Below, piece after piece: positions 8,052 through 16,158 of a stretch of 64,000 nt of DNA (position 1 is the stretch's first letter; each line of letters starts with the position of its first letter). Source of the DNA: Lachnoanaerobaculum sp. OBRC5-5 (GTDB taxonomy: Bacteria; Bacillota; Clostridia; Lachnospirales; Lachnospiraceae); assembly GCF_000296385.1 (NCBI RefSeq), contig NZ_JH815185.1, forward strand, positions 886,317 to 950,316, written 5' to 3'. The position numbers and the translations under genes are program-made. The notes under the pieces are model-generated. The model saw only the letters and a list, made by a program, of their open reading frames with translations, did no database searches and was not told where the DNA came from.

Positions 8052-8387
8052 CATCTCCACTTCTATTCCGTCTCTCCAGATTCTGTCAAGATCATAGAAA
8101 GCTCTGTCTTCTCTAAGGAAAATATGAACAACAATATCTCTGTAATCCAGCAACATCCATGTTGCATTCTTATTTCCTTCTATAGCATGCGGAACAATTC
8201 CTTCTCTACCTAAAATAAAATCAATCTCATCAGATATAGCCTGAACCTGATTTACATTATTTGCACTGGCTATTATAAAATAATCCGCTACGGAACTTAC
8301 TTTTGTTATATCAATAACCTTGATATCTTCGCCTTTTTTGTCATCAATTATATTATAAATCTTTTTTACAATTTCTTTTATTTCCAT
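8049..8387 (-). CDS. rsfS: ribosome silencing factor RsfS
   Basis: A 112-residue Iojap/YbeB family protein that binds L14 on the 50S subunit and blocks subunit joining when growth slows. The blocks VADYFIIASANN and the C-terminal WMLLDYRDIVVHIFLREDRAFYDLDRIW are the family signature. It is the last gene of the obg-yhbY-nadD-yqeK-rsfS run and begins one base before the yqeK stop ends, a gene order common in Firmicutes. Confidence 0.96.
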   Translation of the reverse strand: MEIKEIVKKIYNIIDDKKGEDIKVIDITKVSSVADYFIIASANNVNQVQAISDEIDFILGREGIVPHAIEGNKNATWMLLDYRDIVVHIFLREDRAFYDLDRIWRDGIEVEM

Positions 8388-8981
8388 CTACACCTCTTCA
8401 TCTCTCAATTCATATGTAAATTTATCTATATACATATCCTGACTGCTCAAATACTCAATAGTTGAATTTGCAATTCTTCCTATCGCTTTAGTTATATCCT
8501 CAAATGCAAGTTTTCTTATCTCATCAAGGCCCGGTAATTGTTTTCTGTTAGGTTCTATATAGTCTGCAACAAATACAATTTTTTCCAACATACTCATATC
8601 TTTTTTACCTGTTGTATGCCATCTTATAGCCGACAAGATATCTTTATCTTTAATATTGTAGTTTTTTCTTGCCAAGTAAGGTGCGTATATTGCATGAAGA
8701 ATTTGAGGCGCTTTATCTGCCACCAATGCAACATAAGTTTTATCGGTATAAGGATCGTCAAATCCTTTCATATCCTCTTTGAGTTTTGAAACCTTCTCTC
8801 CTTTTGCAACATCATGCAAAATACCTGCAAGTTCCGCCTTTACAATATCCTCTCCATAGCGCATAGCCAAAGCAGCCGATGTATAAGCCACTCCAAGAGT
8901 ATGCTCATATCTTTTTTTCGGCAATTTATCTTTCAAATCAGCCTTTATAAGGTCTATATTTTCTCGACTAAAATCAAACAT
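8388..8981 (-). CDS. yqeK: YqeK, HD-domain Ap4A hydrolase
   Basis: A 197-residue HD-domain phosphohydrolase of the YqeK group, which splits diadenosine tetraphosphate symmetrically to ADP. Metal-binding motifs are visible: H in KRYEHTLGV, the doublet HD in GILHDVAKG, H in HAIYAPYLA and D in VADYIEPNR. It overlaps the end of nadD by 8 nt and abuts rsfS, an order conserved in Firmicutes. Confidence 0.94.
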   Translation of the reverse strand: MFDFSRENIDLIKADLKDKLPKKRYEHTLGVAYTSAALAMRYGEDIVKAELAGILHDVAKGEKVSKLKEDMKGFDDPYTDKTYVALVADKAPQILHAIYAPYLARKNYNIKDKDILSAIRWHTTGKKDMSMLEKIVFVADYIEPNRKQLPGLDEIRKLAFEDITKAIGRIANSTIEYLSSQDMYIDKFTYELRDEEV

Positions 8982-9582
8982 ATATTTTATTCTCTTCTAT
9001 ATATCTGCAAACACTCTCAGGAACATACTTTGTAATACTTTCTCCGCCTCCGGTCAATTCCCTTATCTGAGTTGAAGAAATATCAATATCCATAGTATCC
9101 AAAAAGTAAATACCTTTAATTTCATATTTACTTTTCAGATGCTCAAAATGATTTTTTAAGGTAAGATTTTCATTGCTGTAATCCCTTGATGCCACTATCA
9201 ATTTTACTATCTTTAATATGATATCAGGATTTTTCCAGGTTTCTATCTCATAAAACGAATCCGCACCCATAATAAAGTAAAACTCTTCGTCAATATACTT
9301 ACTCTGAAGTTTTTCCAAAGTATTGAAAGTGTAGGAATTACCTTCTAAAGTATTTTCAAAATCCGAACAATAAAGTCCGCCATGCCCCTGTATCGCCAAT
9401 TCAATCATGGATTTTCTGACAGAGAATTCACTGATCTTTTTACCTAGCTTATGTGGCGGTGTCTTTGCTGGCATAAACCATACTTCATCAAGATTACACA
9501 ACTCTTTTGCTTCCTCTGCCAGTATCAAATGTCCGAAATGTATCGGATCGAATGTACCGCCAAGAATACCGATTCTTTTCAT
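8974..9582 (-). CDS. nadD: nicotinate-nucleotide adenylyltransferase NadD
   Basis: A 202-residue nucleotidyltransferase that makes deamido-NAD from NaMN and ATP, a late step of NAD synthesis. The phosphate-binding motif GGTFDPIHFGHL at residues 8-19 and the C-terminal ISSTQIREL (the ISSTxIR motif) are intact. It starts one base after the yhbY stop and overlaps yqeK, so these genes are translated together. Confidence 0.97.
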   Translation of the reverse strand: MKRIGILGGTFDPIHFGHLILAEEAKELCNLDEVWFMPAKTPPHKLGKKISEFSVRKSMIELAIQGHGGLYCSDFENTLEGNSYTFNTLEKLQSKYIDEEFYFIMGADSFYEIETWKNPDIILKIVKLIVASRDYSNENLTLKNHFEHLKSKYEIKGIYFLDTMDIDISSTQIRELTGGGESITKYVPESVCRYIEENKIYV

Positions 9583-9583
9583 A

Positions 9584-9880
9584 TTATTTCGGAAGGTTTA
9601 TCTTTCTGTTCTTAGGCTCATCAGCCTGTTTATAAAGCACTATCTTCTTTCCTATAACCTGCACAACCTCACTTCTTGTAAGCTTTGCAATTTCGGCTGC
9701 AATTATCTTAGGATCGTCGGCACAGTTTTTCAAAACAGATATCTTTATTAACTCTCTGGGCTCCATAGCCTCTGCAATAGCTGCAGCATTCTCCTCTGTA
9801 AGAGAAGCTTTACCTATTTGCATTATAGGGTCAAGGCTCATAGCCAGTCCCTTTAAATATGCTCTTTGTCTACTATTCAT
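9584..9880 (-). CDS. yhbY: YhbY-family ribosome assembly RNA-binding protein
   Basis: A 98-residue single CRM-domain protein linked to 50S assembly. It shows LTSRQRAYLKGLA-like start (NSRQRAYLKGLAMSLDPI), the GxxG-type loop in MQIGKASLTEE, and the end VVQVIGKKIVLYKQ, all typical. It sits 11 nt after obg and directly before nadD. Confidence 0.94.
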   Translation of the reverse strand: MNSRQRAYLKGLAMSLDPIMQIGKASLTEENAAAIAEAMEPRELIKISVLKNCADDPKIIAAEIAKLTRSEVVQVIGKKIVLYKQADEPKNRKINLPK

Positions 9881-9891
9881 TTTTCTCCTAT

Positions 9892-11169
9892 TTACTTATA
9901 ATAGTCAAACTCATGGCCATACATACGAACAGTATTTCCATCAACTATTCCTGCCTCTTCCAGCTTTTCCAAAACACCTGAAGTCTTTAAGAATTTCTGG
10001 AAGAAATCAAATCCCTTCTCAGAATCAAGATTTGTATATCCAAGCATCTTTTCAATTCTTGGACCTTCTACCACAAATACTCCGTCCTCATCAATTTCAA
10101 CTGTAAACGGAAGATTCTTATCACTTGAATAATCTACTTCAAACTCTTTCTCAAAAACTTTAACAGTTCTGTCGATTGTACTGAGAACATTTACCAATTC
10201 ATAAAGAAGCTCCTGTATACCTTTTCCGCTTACTCCCGATATAGGGAATACCTTAATGTCGGGAAAAGCCTCCTTTATTCTCTCTATTTGACTGTTCTCT
10301 TCGTCATAGATTGCATCTATTTTATTTGCGGCAATAATCTGCGGTCTTTCAAGCAGGCTCTCATCATAACTCTTAAGCTCATTCATGATGGTTTTTATAT
10401 CCTCTACAGGATCTCTGCCTTCAGTAGAAGCCGCATCTACCACATGTACAAGTACCTTGGTTCTTTCAATATGCCTTAGGAAATCATGCCCAAGGCCTAC
10501 ACCTTCACTGGCACCCTCTATAAGTCCCGGAATATCCGCCATAACAAAACCGCCTGCTCCCTTTACATCCACCACTCCCAGATGAGGATCAAGTGTTGTA
10601 AAGTGATAATTAGCAATCTTAGGCTTTGCATTACTTACTCTGGAGAGCAGTGTTGACTTACCTACATTAGGGAATCCTACAAGACCTACATCAGCTATAA
10701 CCTTCAGCTCCAAGAGAACAAACATCTCTTTTCCGGGCTGACCGGGCTTTGCAAACTTAGGTACCTGCATGGTAGCGGTGGCAAAATTCATATTTCCGAA
10801 ACCGCCTTTACCGCCCCTAAGAATAACCTCTCTCTTATTTTCTCCGGACATATCGGCAATTACTTTGCCTGTTTCAAAGTCCTTTATTACCGTACCCTCA
10901 GGTACTTTAAGCGTCAGACTCTTGGCATCCGCACCATGGCATTTTCTCTTACCACCCGGCTCACCGTCTCCCGCCACATATTTTCTCTTCATTCTAAAAT
11001 CGGTGAGTGTATTCAGACCTTCATCCACTTCAAAGATGATATCTCCGCCTTTTCCACCGTCACCACCGTCCGGACCGCCGGCTGCCACAAAAAGCTCTCT
11101 TCTAAAGCTTACATGTCCATCTCCGCCCTTGCCCGATTTTATAAAAATTTTTGCACTGTCAGCAAACAT
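9892..11169 (-). CDS. obg: GTPase Obg (CgtA)
   Basis: A 425-residue GTPase of 50S assembly and growth control. The glycine-rich Obg fold occupies residues 1-158. The G domain has G1 GFPNVGKST, switch region TTLDPHLG, G3 DIPGLIEGA and G4 NKID. A C-terminal OCT domain ends the protein, as in Bacillus and Clostridia. It follows rpmA, with a hairpin in the gap, and begins the obg-yhbY-nadD-yqeK-rsfS block. Confidence 0.98.
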   Translation of the reverse strand: MFADSAKIFIKSGKGGDGHVSFRRELFVAAGGPDGGDGGKGGDIIFEVDEGLNTLTDFRMKRKYVAGDGEPGGKRKCHGADAKSLTLKVPEGTVIKDFETGKVIADMSGENKREVILRGGKGGFGNMNFATATMQVPKFAKPGQPGKEMFVLLELKVIADVGLVGFPNVGKSTLLSRVSNAKPKIANYHFTTLDPHLGVVDVKGAGGFVMADIPGLIEGASEGVGLGHDFLRHIERTKVLVHVVDAASTEGRDPVEDIKTIMNELKSYDESLLERPQIIAANKIDAIYDEENSQIERIKEAFPDIKVFPISGVSGKGIQELLYELVNVLSTIDRTVKVFEKEFEVDYSSDKNLPFTVEIDEDGVFVVEGPRIEKMLGYTNLDSEKGFDFFQKFLKTSGVLEKLEEAGIVDGNTVRMYGHEFDYYK

Positions 11170-11191
11170 ATATACCTCTTTGTATTAAAGA

Positions 11192-11217
11192 AGGCCTCAT
11201 ACATCTGTATGAAGCCT
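11192..11217 (-). terminator. hairpin between rpmA and obg
   Basis: Arms AGGCCTCATAC and GTATGAAGCCT with an ATCT loop, followed on the minus strand by TCTTTAATA. The short T-run suggests partial termination, lowering obg relative to the ribosomal proteins. Confidence 0.6.
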
Positions 11218-11230
11218 CCCGTCTCAACTC

Positions 11231-11521
11231 TTATTCAGCAATAGCTCTTGGGTAAACAGAAACCTGCTTTTTGTCTCTGCCCTTTCTTTCAAAACGAACT
11301 ACACCGTCAACTGTAGCGAACAAAGTATCATCACCACCACGACCTACATTAAGTCCCGGATGAATCTTTGTACCTCTCTGTCTGTATAGTATATTTCCAG
11401 CTAAAACAAACTGTCCGTCTGCTCTCTTAGCACCAAGTCTTTTTGACTCAGAGTCACGACCGTTCTTTGTAGATCCAACTCCCTTTTTATGAGCGAAAAG
11501 CTGAAGGTTCATTTTTAACAT
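11231..11521 (-). CDS. rpmA: 50S ribosomal protein L27
   Basis: A 96-residue L27. The N-terminus [19 protein letters not shown] contains the short Firmicutes extension that ends in Phe before AHKKG and is removed by the protease Prp; mature L27 reaches into the peptidyl transferase centre. The protease is encoded immediately upstream. ATG 11521 has AGGAGGT at the right distance; a second ATG at 11512 lacks one. Confidence 0.97.
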   Translation of the reverse strand: MLKMNLQLFAHKKGVGSTKNGRDSESKRLGAKRADGQFVLAGNILYRQRGTKIHPGLNVGRGGDDTLFATVDGVVRFERKGRDKKQVSVYPRAIAE

Positions 11522-11839
11522 TTACTTGACCTCCTGTAAATTAATATTGATAAAATCTCCGTACTCTTCTCCTATATCCATAAGACCAAGAATACATGAA
11601 TCCAGTAATAGTCCCGATTTTTCACTTCTATCATGCAAAACAAACGAAAAGAAGCCGTCATCAGAATCGACCGTAAAGTCGTCATCACAAAAATGTTCAA
11701 TAGAATTTGCCAGATTCAGTGTAAGCACCGAAACCGCCGCACATACTATATCCTTGCCTTCTTCATCAAAGTTTGCATGTCCTGAAACTTTCAAACCGGT
11801 GTATTTGCCATCTTTAGCAAATGCAATAACGTCAATCAT
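11522..11839 (-). CDS. prp: ribosomal-processing cysteine protease Prp
   Basis: A 105-residue YsxB/Prp-family protease. The catalytic pair is visible as His in VSGHANFDEEGKDIVC and the Cys that closes that stretch, before AAVSVL. It cleaves the N-terminal extension of L27, an essential step in Firmicutes that have it. It lies between rplU and rpmA, its usual place; its stop abuts the rpmA start codon, so the two are probably translationally coupled. Confidence 0.95.
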   Translation of the reverse strand: MIDVIAFAKDGKYTGLKVSGHANFDEEGKDIVCAAVSVLTLNLANSIEHFCDDDFTVDSDDGFFSFVLHDRSEKSGLLLDSCILGLMDIGEEYGDFININLQEVK

Positions 11840-11844
11840 AAAGA

Positions 11845-12153
11845 TTATGCATTAATCTTTTCAATCTTAACTTCTGTAAACTGCTGTCTGTGACCGTTCT
11901 TCTTGTGGTGACCTTTTTTAGGCTTGTACTTGTATACAATAACCTTCTTAGCCTTGCCCTCTTTAAGAACAGATGCACTAACACTTGCTCCTGTTACAGT
12001 AGGTGTTCCAACTTTAAGTTCTCCATCGTTTAGTGCAAGAACCTGATCGAATGTAACAGCCTCACCGTCTGCTTTTCCAAGTTTCTCTACTCTAATGATA
12101 TCTCCTTCAGAAACCTTATACTGCTTACCACCTGTAGCAATAATTGCGTACAT
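11845..12153 (-). CDS. rplU: 50S ribosomal protein L21
   Basis: A 102-residue L21, starting [18 protein letters not shown] and containing the C-terminal [19 protein letters not shown] 23S rRNA-binding tail. The start is ATG 12153, which AGGAGG precedes; the in-frame codon at 12174 lies in the leader. First gene of rplU-prp-rpmA, with an autoregulatory leader in front. Confidence 0.97.
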   Translation of the reverse strand: MYAIIATGGKQYKVSEGDIIRVEKLGKADGEAVTFDQVLALNDGELKVGTPTVTGASVSASVLKEGKAKKVIVYKYKPKKGHHKKNGHRQQFTEVKIEKINA

Positions 12154-12157
12154 AAGG

Positions 12158-12240
12158 ATACCTCCTATTATCATTACTCGCCAAAATTGGTGCCTGAAAC
12201 AGGCTTGAAACCAACATTGAGCGGCATACCTATTAAGTAT
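12158..12240 (-). promoter_or_regulatory. L21 leader (candidate ribosomal-protein autoregulatory RNA)
   Basis: The 5' untranslated region carries a stem GCCTGTTTCAGGC within GGTTTCAAG...CACCAATTTTGGCGAG, which resembles the L21 leader found before rplU in Firmicutes. I recognise it by position and shape; a covariance search was not possible. Confidence 0.55.
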
Positions 12241-12261
12241 ACACTAAAAATATAGTGATTG

Positions 12262-12669
12262 TCAATCAATATATTTACTTTCACTTTCATTTAATATTGT
12301 CTCAGCCTGCTTTGTAGCATCCTTGTCTACATCAGACTTATTTGTAACCTTATTTATAAGCTCAGGAATCATATCAAGGATTTTAGTGAATGCATCCTGA
12401 TTTTTTATATTCACAACCTTGGTTCTTCCGTCTTGAATAATAAGCATTGCACTCGGTGTTATCTTGGCACTCATTCCGCCGCCACCCTTTGACTTTGAGG
12501 TTTCTTCAAATGTACCCGTTGCCATTCCGCAACTTACATCCACCAATGGTATTATTGTAGTATCACCTACAACAATAGGTTCTCCCACTACAGTCTTTGT
12601 TGTAAGAAAAGTATTCATACCGTTAAATATAGCTTCGGCATTATCAAAAAATCGACTGTTCTTCTCCAT
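12262..12669 (-). CDS. gerW: GerW/YtfJ-family sporulation protein
   Basis: A 135-residue protein of the YtfJ/GerW family, needed in Bacillus for normal spore germination, also common in Clostridia. Recognisable blocks are VVGEPIVVGDTTIIPLVDVS, the Gly-rich KGGGGMSAKITPSAMLII and a C-terminal helical tail. The ATG at 12669 after AAGGGAG fits the family start; the first in-frame ATG (12732) has no ribosome binding site. It suggests the organism or its ancestors sporulate. It stands alone, divergent from the Rrf2-type gene. Confidence 0.85.
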   Translation of the reverse strand: MEKNSRFFDNAEAIFNGMNTFLTTKTVVGEPIVVGDTTIIPLVDVSCGMATGTFEETSKSKGGGGMSAKITPSAMLIIQDGRTKVVNIKNQDAFTKILDMIPELINKVTNKSDVDKDATKQAETILNESESKYID

Positions 12670-12768
12670 CTTCTCCCTTTCTATCGTAAAACATAATATA
12701 TGTAAATTAATAAGCTCTCTTAAAGTCTTCATTATACCACATATTTATAATAATATCACCATACTTAG

Positions 12769-12824
12769 TTTACATTTATTTCCATATTTGATATGATAGT
12801 ATCAATTCCTAGTTATGTACTAGG
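12769..12824 (+). promoter_or_regulatory. Rrf2 gene promoter with two inverted repeats
   Basis: -35 TTTACA (12769-12774), 17-bp spacer, -10 TATGAT (12792-12797). One dyad, TTGATA-N6-TATCAA (12787-12804), covers the -10. A second, CCTAGT-N5-ACTAGG (12808-12824), lies just past the predicted start. Both are candidate sites for autoregulation by the Rrf2 protein. Confidence 0.6.
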
Positions 12825-12841
12825 TATTAAATTAAATCAAA

Positions 12842-12892
12842 CTGATGATTTCGCTCAAACTCCAAAGGCTCTCGGCTGAAATAATTCATCAG
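12842..12892 (+). promoter_or_regulatory. structured 5' leader of the Rrf2 gene
   Basis: CTGATGA pairs with TCATCAG, then TTTC with GAAA across a 4-nt bulge, then GC with GC, enclosing a 20-nt loop. It lies between the promoter and the start codon. Not a known riboswitch to me. Confidence 0.45.
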
Positions 12893-12915
12893 ATTATATA
12901 GAAAAGAGGAATCAA

Positions 12916-13383
12916 ATGAAAATTTCTACTAGAGGTAGATATGCTTTAAAAATGATGGTCGAGTTTGCAATAAACTCCGATACACCCACAAAAATAAATC
13001 AGGTTTCCAAATCCTACGGAATTTCAGAAAAATACTTGGAGCAGATAGTTTCCATCCTTTCAAAGGCAAAGCTTGTAAAAAGTATTCGTGGTGCTCAAGG
13101 CGGATATTTACTCATCAAACCTGTAGAAGAATATACTGTTGGTGAAATACTGAGACTTACCGAAGGCTCACTCTCTCCGGTTGACTGTCTTGACGGCAAC
13201 GGTTCCTGTGTGCATTCAGACTTTTGTGTAACACAGAACCTTTTCAAAAAAGTTGAAGATGCCATCAACAATGTAGTAGACAATATATCTCTTCAGGATC
13301 TGGTAGACGATGAGCTTGATATACGAAAAAGAGAAAAAGAACTTGAATTAAATGATAAAAACGGTTGCCAAAAAATCACATAA
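12916..13383 (+). CDS. Rrf2/IscR-type transcription regulator
   Basis: A 155-residue Rrf2-family regulator: winged helix-turn-helix at residues 1-65 (KISTRGRYALKMM, then SEKYLEQIVSIL and SIRGAQGGYLL). Three Cys follow in the spacing C-x6-C-x5-C (about residues 94-107), near the C-x5-C-x5-C of IscR, so an iron-sulphur cluster is likely. The target genes are unknown: neither iscS nor cysteine genes adjoin it. ATG 12916 follows AGAGG. Promoter dyads suggest it controls itself. Confidence 0.9.
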   Translation: MKISTRGRYALKMMVEFAINSDTPTKINQVSKSYGISEKYLEQIVSILSKAKLVKSIRGAQGGYLLIKPVEEYTVGEILRLTEGSLSPVDCLDGNGSCVHSDFCVTQNLFKKVEDAINNVVDNISLQDLVDDELDIRKREKELELNDKNGCQKIT

Positions 13384-13404
13384 AGGTGATATATAGCAAC
13401 CGTT

Positions 13405-13578
13405 TCAGTTTATATTTGAAAATACCATTGTCCCGAATATTCCAAACACCATCATGAAAATAATGAATTCAAAAGCTTTATCACTTAATTTAACAATATC
13501 GGTAGAGCTGTTTAATGCAAGCAATATAATGCAAATACACCAAACCGCTACAAATATATAAGACAATATCTTCTTCAT
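13405..13578 (-). CDS. 57-residue small membrane protein
   Basis: An open frame of 58 codons from ATG 13578, with GGAG six bases before it and a TATAAT box at 13607-13612 upstream. The product has a hydrophobic helix at about residues 4-22, a polar loop (NSSTDIVKLSDK) and a second helix at about 37-53. No family recognised. It converges on the Rrf2 gene, with stops 22 nt apart. The good ribosome binding site and two-helix plan support a real gene; function unknown. Confidence 0.7.
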   Translation of the reverse strand: MKKILSYIFVAVWCICIILLALNSSTDIVKLSDKAFEFIIFMMVFGIFGTMVFSNIN

Positions 13579-13646
13579 ATCTTCTCCTTAATTATGTACG
13601 GTTCTATTATACCATTTATATATCTCATATTCTACCTTTGACAGTG

Positions 13647-13692
13647 TAAAATAAAAGGCATGGTGTCTTACATCACCATGCCTTTTATTTTA
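13647..13692 (-). terminator. strong hairpin, bidirectional terminator
   Basis: Perfect 19-bp stem (13647-13665 with 13674-13692), with AAGGCATGGTG at its core and A/T runs outside. It lies upstream of the small membrane protein gene and could stop transcription from either side. Confidence 0.65.
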
Positions 13693-13862
13693 CTCTAACA
13701 TTTTTATATCACTCTAACCCTTGCGTAAATATATCACTCTAAGAATCACTCTAACTATGTTATATCGCTCTAACTATATAACACACTCTACAATCACCCT
13801 TAAAACACTCCTATTATCACTCAGCCTTTGCTATATCACTGTAACAATCACTCTAAAATAAA
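13688..13862. repeat. degenerate ATCACTCTAA repeat tract
   Basis: About eleven imperfect direct copies of ATCACTCTAA(C), at irregular spacing of roughly 10-30 bp, for example at 13708, 13734, 13745, 13764, 13836 and 13850. No coding frame runs through them. Not a CRISPR: the copies are short and spacing is irregular. Confidence 0.7.
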
Positions 13863-14088
13863 ACATTAATATTTATGAAAAGTTTGACTTCTCAAACATT
13901 TCTTGGCTTTGACAATTATGATTATAGCAGCAAAAATATACTTTTTATAAAAAAAGTATAAACTGCGGTTTTTAAGGTACAAACTGCAGTAAATATATTT
14001 GTTTTAATTTTTAACGTAAAAAAGCTATCTAAATGATAACTTTTTTACTGTGATCTCCTATATACTCCAAACAAATTCACTCAAGATT
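13863..14088. other. non-coding stretch with a 33-bp repeat copy and a hairpin
   Basis: No gene seen. It holds a 33-bp sequence (13956-13988) repeated with 30/33 identity at 16245-16277, and a terminator-like hairpin AAAAAAG...CTTTTTT around 14019-14046. Confidence 0.6.
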
Positions 14089-14183
14089 GGATGGAACTCC
14101 CGTATCACTCTTTAACATCTGATTTCTCTAACAATTGCCATTATACATGAATTTCTATATAATCTACATGAAAGGTATAAAAT
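14089..14183 (+). repeat. 95-bp direct repeat, left copy (IS target duplication)
   Basis: Identical to 16159-16253. It contains a full promoter (TTGCCA 14135-14140, TATAAT 14158-14163), now firing into the insertion element. Best explained as a long target-site duplication. Confidence 0.85.
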
Positions 14184-14209
14184 CCTGTCTTTGACAGTTT
14201 TGAAATATA

Positions 14210-14254
14210 AAATACCCTTCAAGCCCTGTGTTTTAGCGGCTTTGGAGGGTATTT
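14210..14254 (-). terminator. terminator at the transposase 3' end
   Basis: Imperfect hairpin, AAATACCCTTCAAGCC with GGCTTTGGAGGGTATTT, inside the left end of the element. On the minus strand it is followed by TTTATATTTC. Confidence 0.6.
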
Positions 14255-14286
14255 ACATTTCGTTTTAAAACTAAAAAAATAGTATT

Positions 14287-16002
14287 TTATTTTCCCTTAC
14301 TTTGTTTTTTAATTGTTCTCATTTGACTTTTTGTTATAAATTCAAAATCTGTATTAAAATGACAAATCTCATGTAGCTTATCTGTAAGCTCCGTTCTTTT
14401 ATACAGCGGTATAAAACCTTGCTCTTTTACATATGAAAAATTAAAATCTTTTAGAGTTTTTAGAATCTCTTCACATGTATATTTGTGTTCTAAAGCTTCC
14501 TCAAGGTATCTGTAAATAATCAATGCTAAAAAACAAGTTAAGGAGTGAGCTGTAATTCTGTCAACTCTTTGTAAGTAAACAGGCCTTGCTTCAAACTCGG
14601 TTTTCATAATTCTAAAGCACTCTTCGATTTGCCATCGCTTTTCACTTATACTTAGTATTTCACTTACATTATCGTCAAGTAGGTCTGTGGAGACGGCATA
14701 CATACCGTCATACTTAGTTTCTTCATCTATCTTGTATGTATTAAGAAAGTTATGTACATTTGCCTTTTCTCCATCATCAGTCACTGCAAGGCTGCTAATA
14801 AACCAGGCAGGGTCATTAGGATTTCTTCTTTCTTTTTTGATACTACCTTTTTCAAGCATCAGCTTAGCTCTGTCAACTTGTTTTTCTCTAATAGTTTTTT
14901 GGTATTTGGCATATTTAGGTGAGTATGTGATGATAAGCCTCTGAGATAAATCCTTAGGTGTATACGGAGCATCTTTGTAATATATAGCCTCATCATCCTT
15001 TTATATTTCTGCTAAATCTACTACTTTATCATCAGACAAACTTTTAAATCCTTTAGTATCTAAAGCCCATTGTCTATCCTGTGCATTAAGCTTTTTTATA
15101 GATTGTATAACGACAAAGGCTCTTTCGCCCATATGATTGTATTTTCTTATTTTTTCCGAACCGAGTCCTGCATCGCTACAGTAAATAAACTTTTGACAGT
15201 CAAACTCGTTTAAAATCTTTTCTTCAAGAGGTTTAATAGATGTTTGCTCATTAGCATTACCCGGAAATAGAGAAAAAGCAAGAGGAATGCCGTCACCATC
15301 CATAAACATCCCCATTTGTACTATAGGGTTTGGTCTGTGTTCCTTACTTTTGCCATATTTCTTAATTCCGTCTTCATCTTCAATCTCAAAATAATAATTG
15401 GTGCAATCATAAAAAAGAATCTTATCATTGCGTTTTCCTAATAAGTGGCTGTTTTTATAAGTTTCAGATTGTATAAGGTCACATTCTTTAGCAAGTATAT
15501 TTAAAGAACGGTACACGTCATGTAATTGGTAAGACGGTGGTTCCAATAAGTCCAGTGTACATTTATAACTTGAGCGTTTACCGGAAGGTTCAAGTATTCT
15601 TGAGTAAATCAAATCTGATAAAATCGAGTTAATATCAAACTTGAAGCTATATTTATCCCTTATCTTTCTGCAAACTTTATCCAAGCCAAGTTTATAATAA
15701 AAGTATTGCAAAAACAGGTAGCCCCCACGATAGAAGACTTGTTGTTGAGGTTGAAGTCTTTTATTGTAGTTAAAAGAAATATTTACTGTTTTTTCTTCTT
15801 TATATTTTTGTGTCTCAAGTTTCGCCTCAGCACGAGCCCATTCCATTACATCATCTCTGGTAGGTCCGTGCTTTTTTAATAAATCAGCAAGCGTACCAAG
15901 TTTGCGTACATTAACAGAGGTGCTAACACCTTTGTCATTGATGAAACTTTTAGAAATATAGAATGACTCAGCATTTTTTGATTTTGATGTAGTAACTTTC
16001 AT
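14287..16002 (-). pseudogene. IS1634-family transposase, interrupted by an in-frame TAA
   Basis: A 572-codon frame from ATG 16002 (GGAGG upstream) to 14287, broken by one TAA at 15001-15003. Both halves lie in the same frame and join without a gap: DLAEI, stop, KDDEAIYYKDAPYTPKDL. Catalytic parts remain in both: first Asp in FYDCTNYYFEIE, second Asp in YCSDAGLGSE, and Glu in EECFRIMKTEFEARP in the second half, so the upstream product lacks the third catalytic residue. A single point change explains it; the element is likely immobile unless the stop is read through. Confidence 0.88.
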
Positions 16003-16158
16003 AGGGAACCTCCAACCCCCATTATACCATACAATACTATAAAATACTATACAATAAAACGAAAATTTTGACAAATTTTTCAACTAAGAAATGTAGGCTA
16101 TATGCGGGTTGTGAGACTTTTTTAAGGCTTATTTATGTAAACAAACTGTCAAAGACCC

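Larger units (their letters stand above)
14184..16158 (-). mobile_element. IS1634-family insertion sequence
   Basis: About 1975 bp between two identical 95-bp direct repeats. Terminal inverted repeats are 14 bp and perfect: GTCTTTGACAGTTT (14187-14200) and its complement at 16143-16156. It holds one DDE transposase gene, broken by a stop codon. IS1634 of Mycoplasma mycoides is known for unusually long, variable target duplications, which fits here. The exact outer ends are uncertain by 2-3 bp. Confidence 0.88.

Noticed and set aside
11928..11940. ACTTGTATACAAT, close to the GntR operator
   Set aside because: It lies inside rplU codons for the conserved basic tail region and matches only 12 of 14 bases; most likely coincidence.
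12842..12892. Hammerhead-ribozyme-like core (CTGATGA followed by GAAA)
   Set aside because: CTGATGA pairs with TCATCAG and TTTC with GAAA, so these letters form a simple stem. The expected stem II closing pair and cleavage site are missing.
13688..13862. Possible CRISPR array
   Set aside because: Repeat units are about 10 bp, imperfect and unevenly spaced, with no cas genes near.
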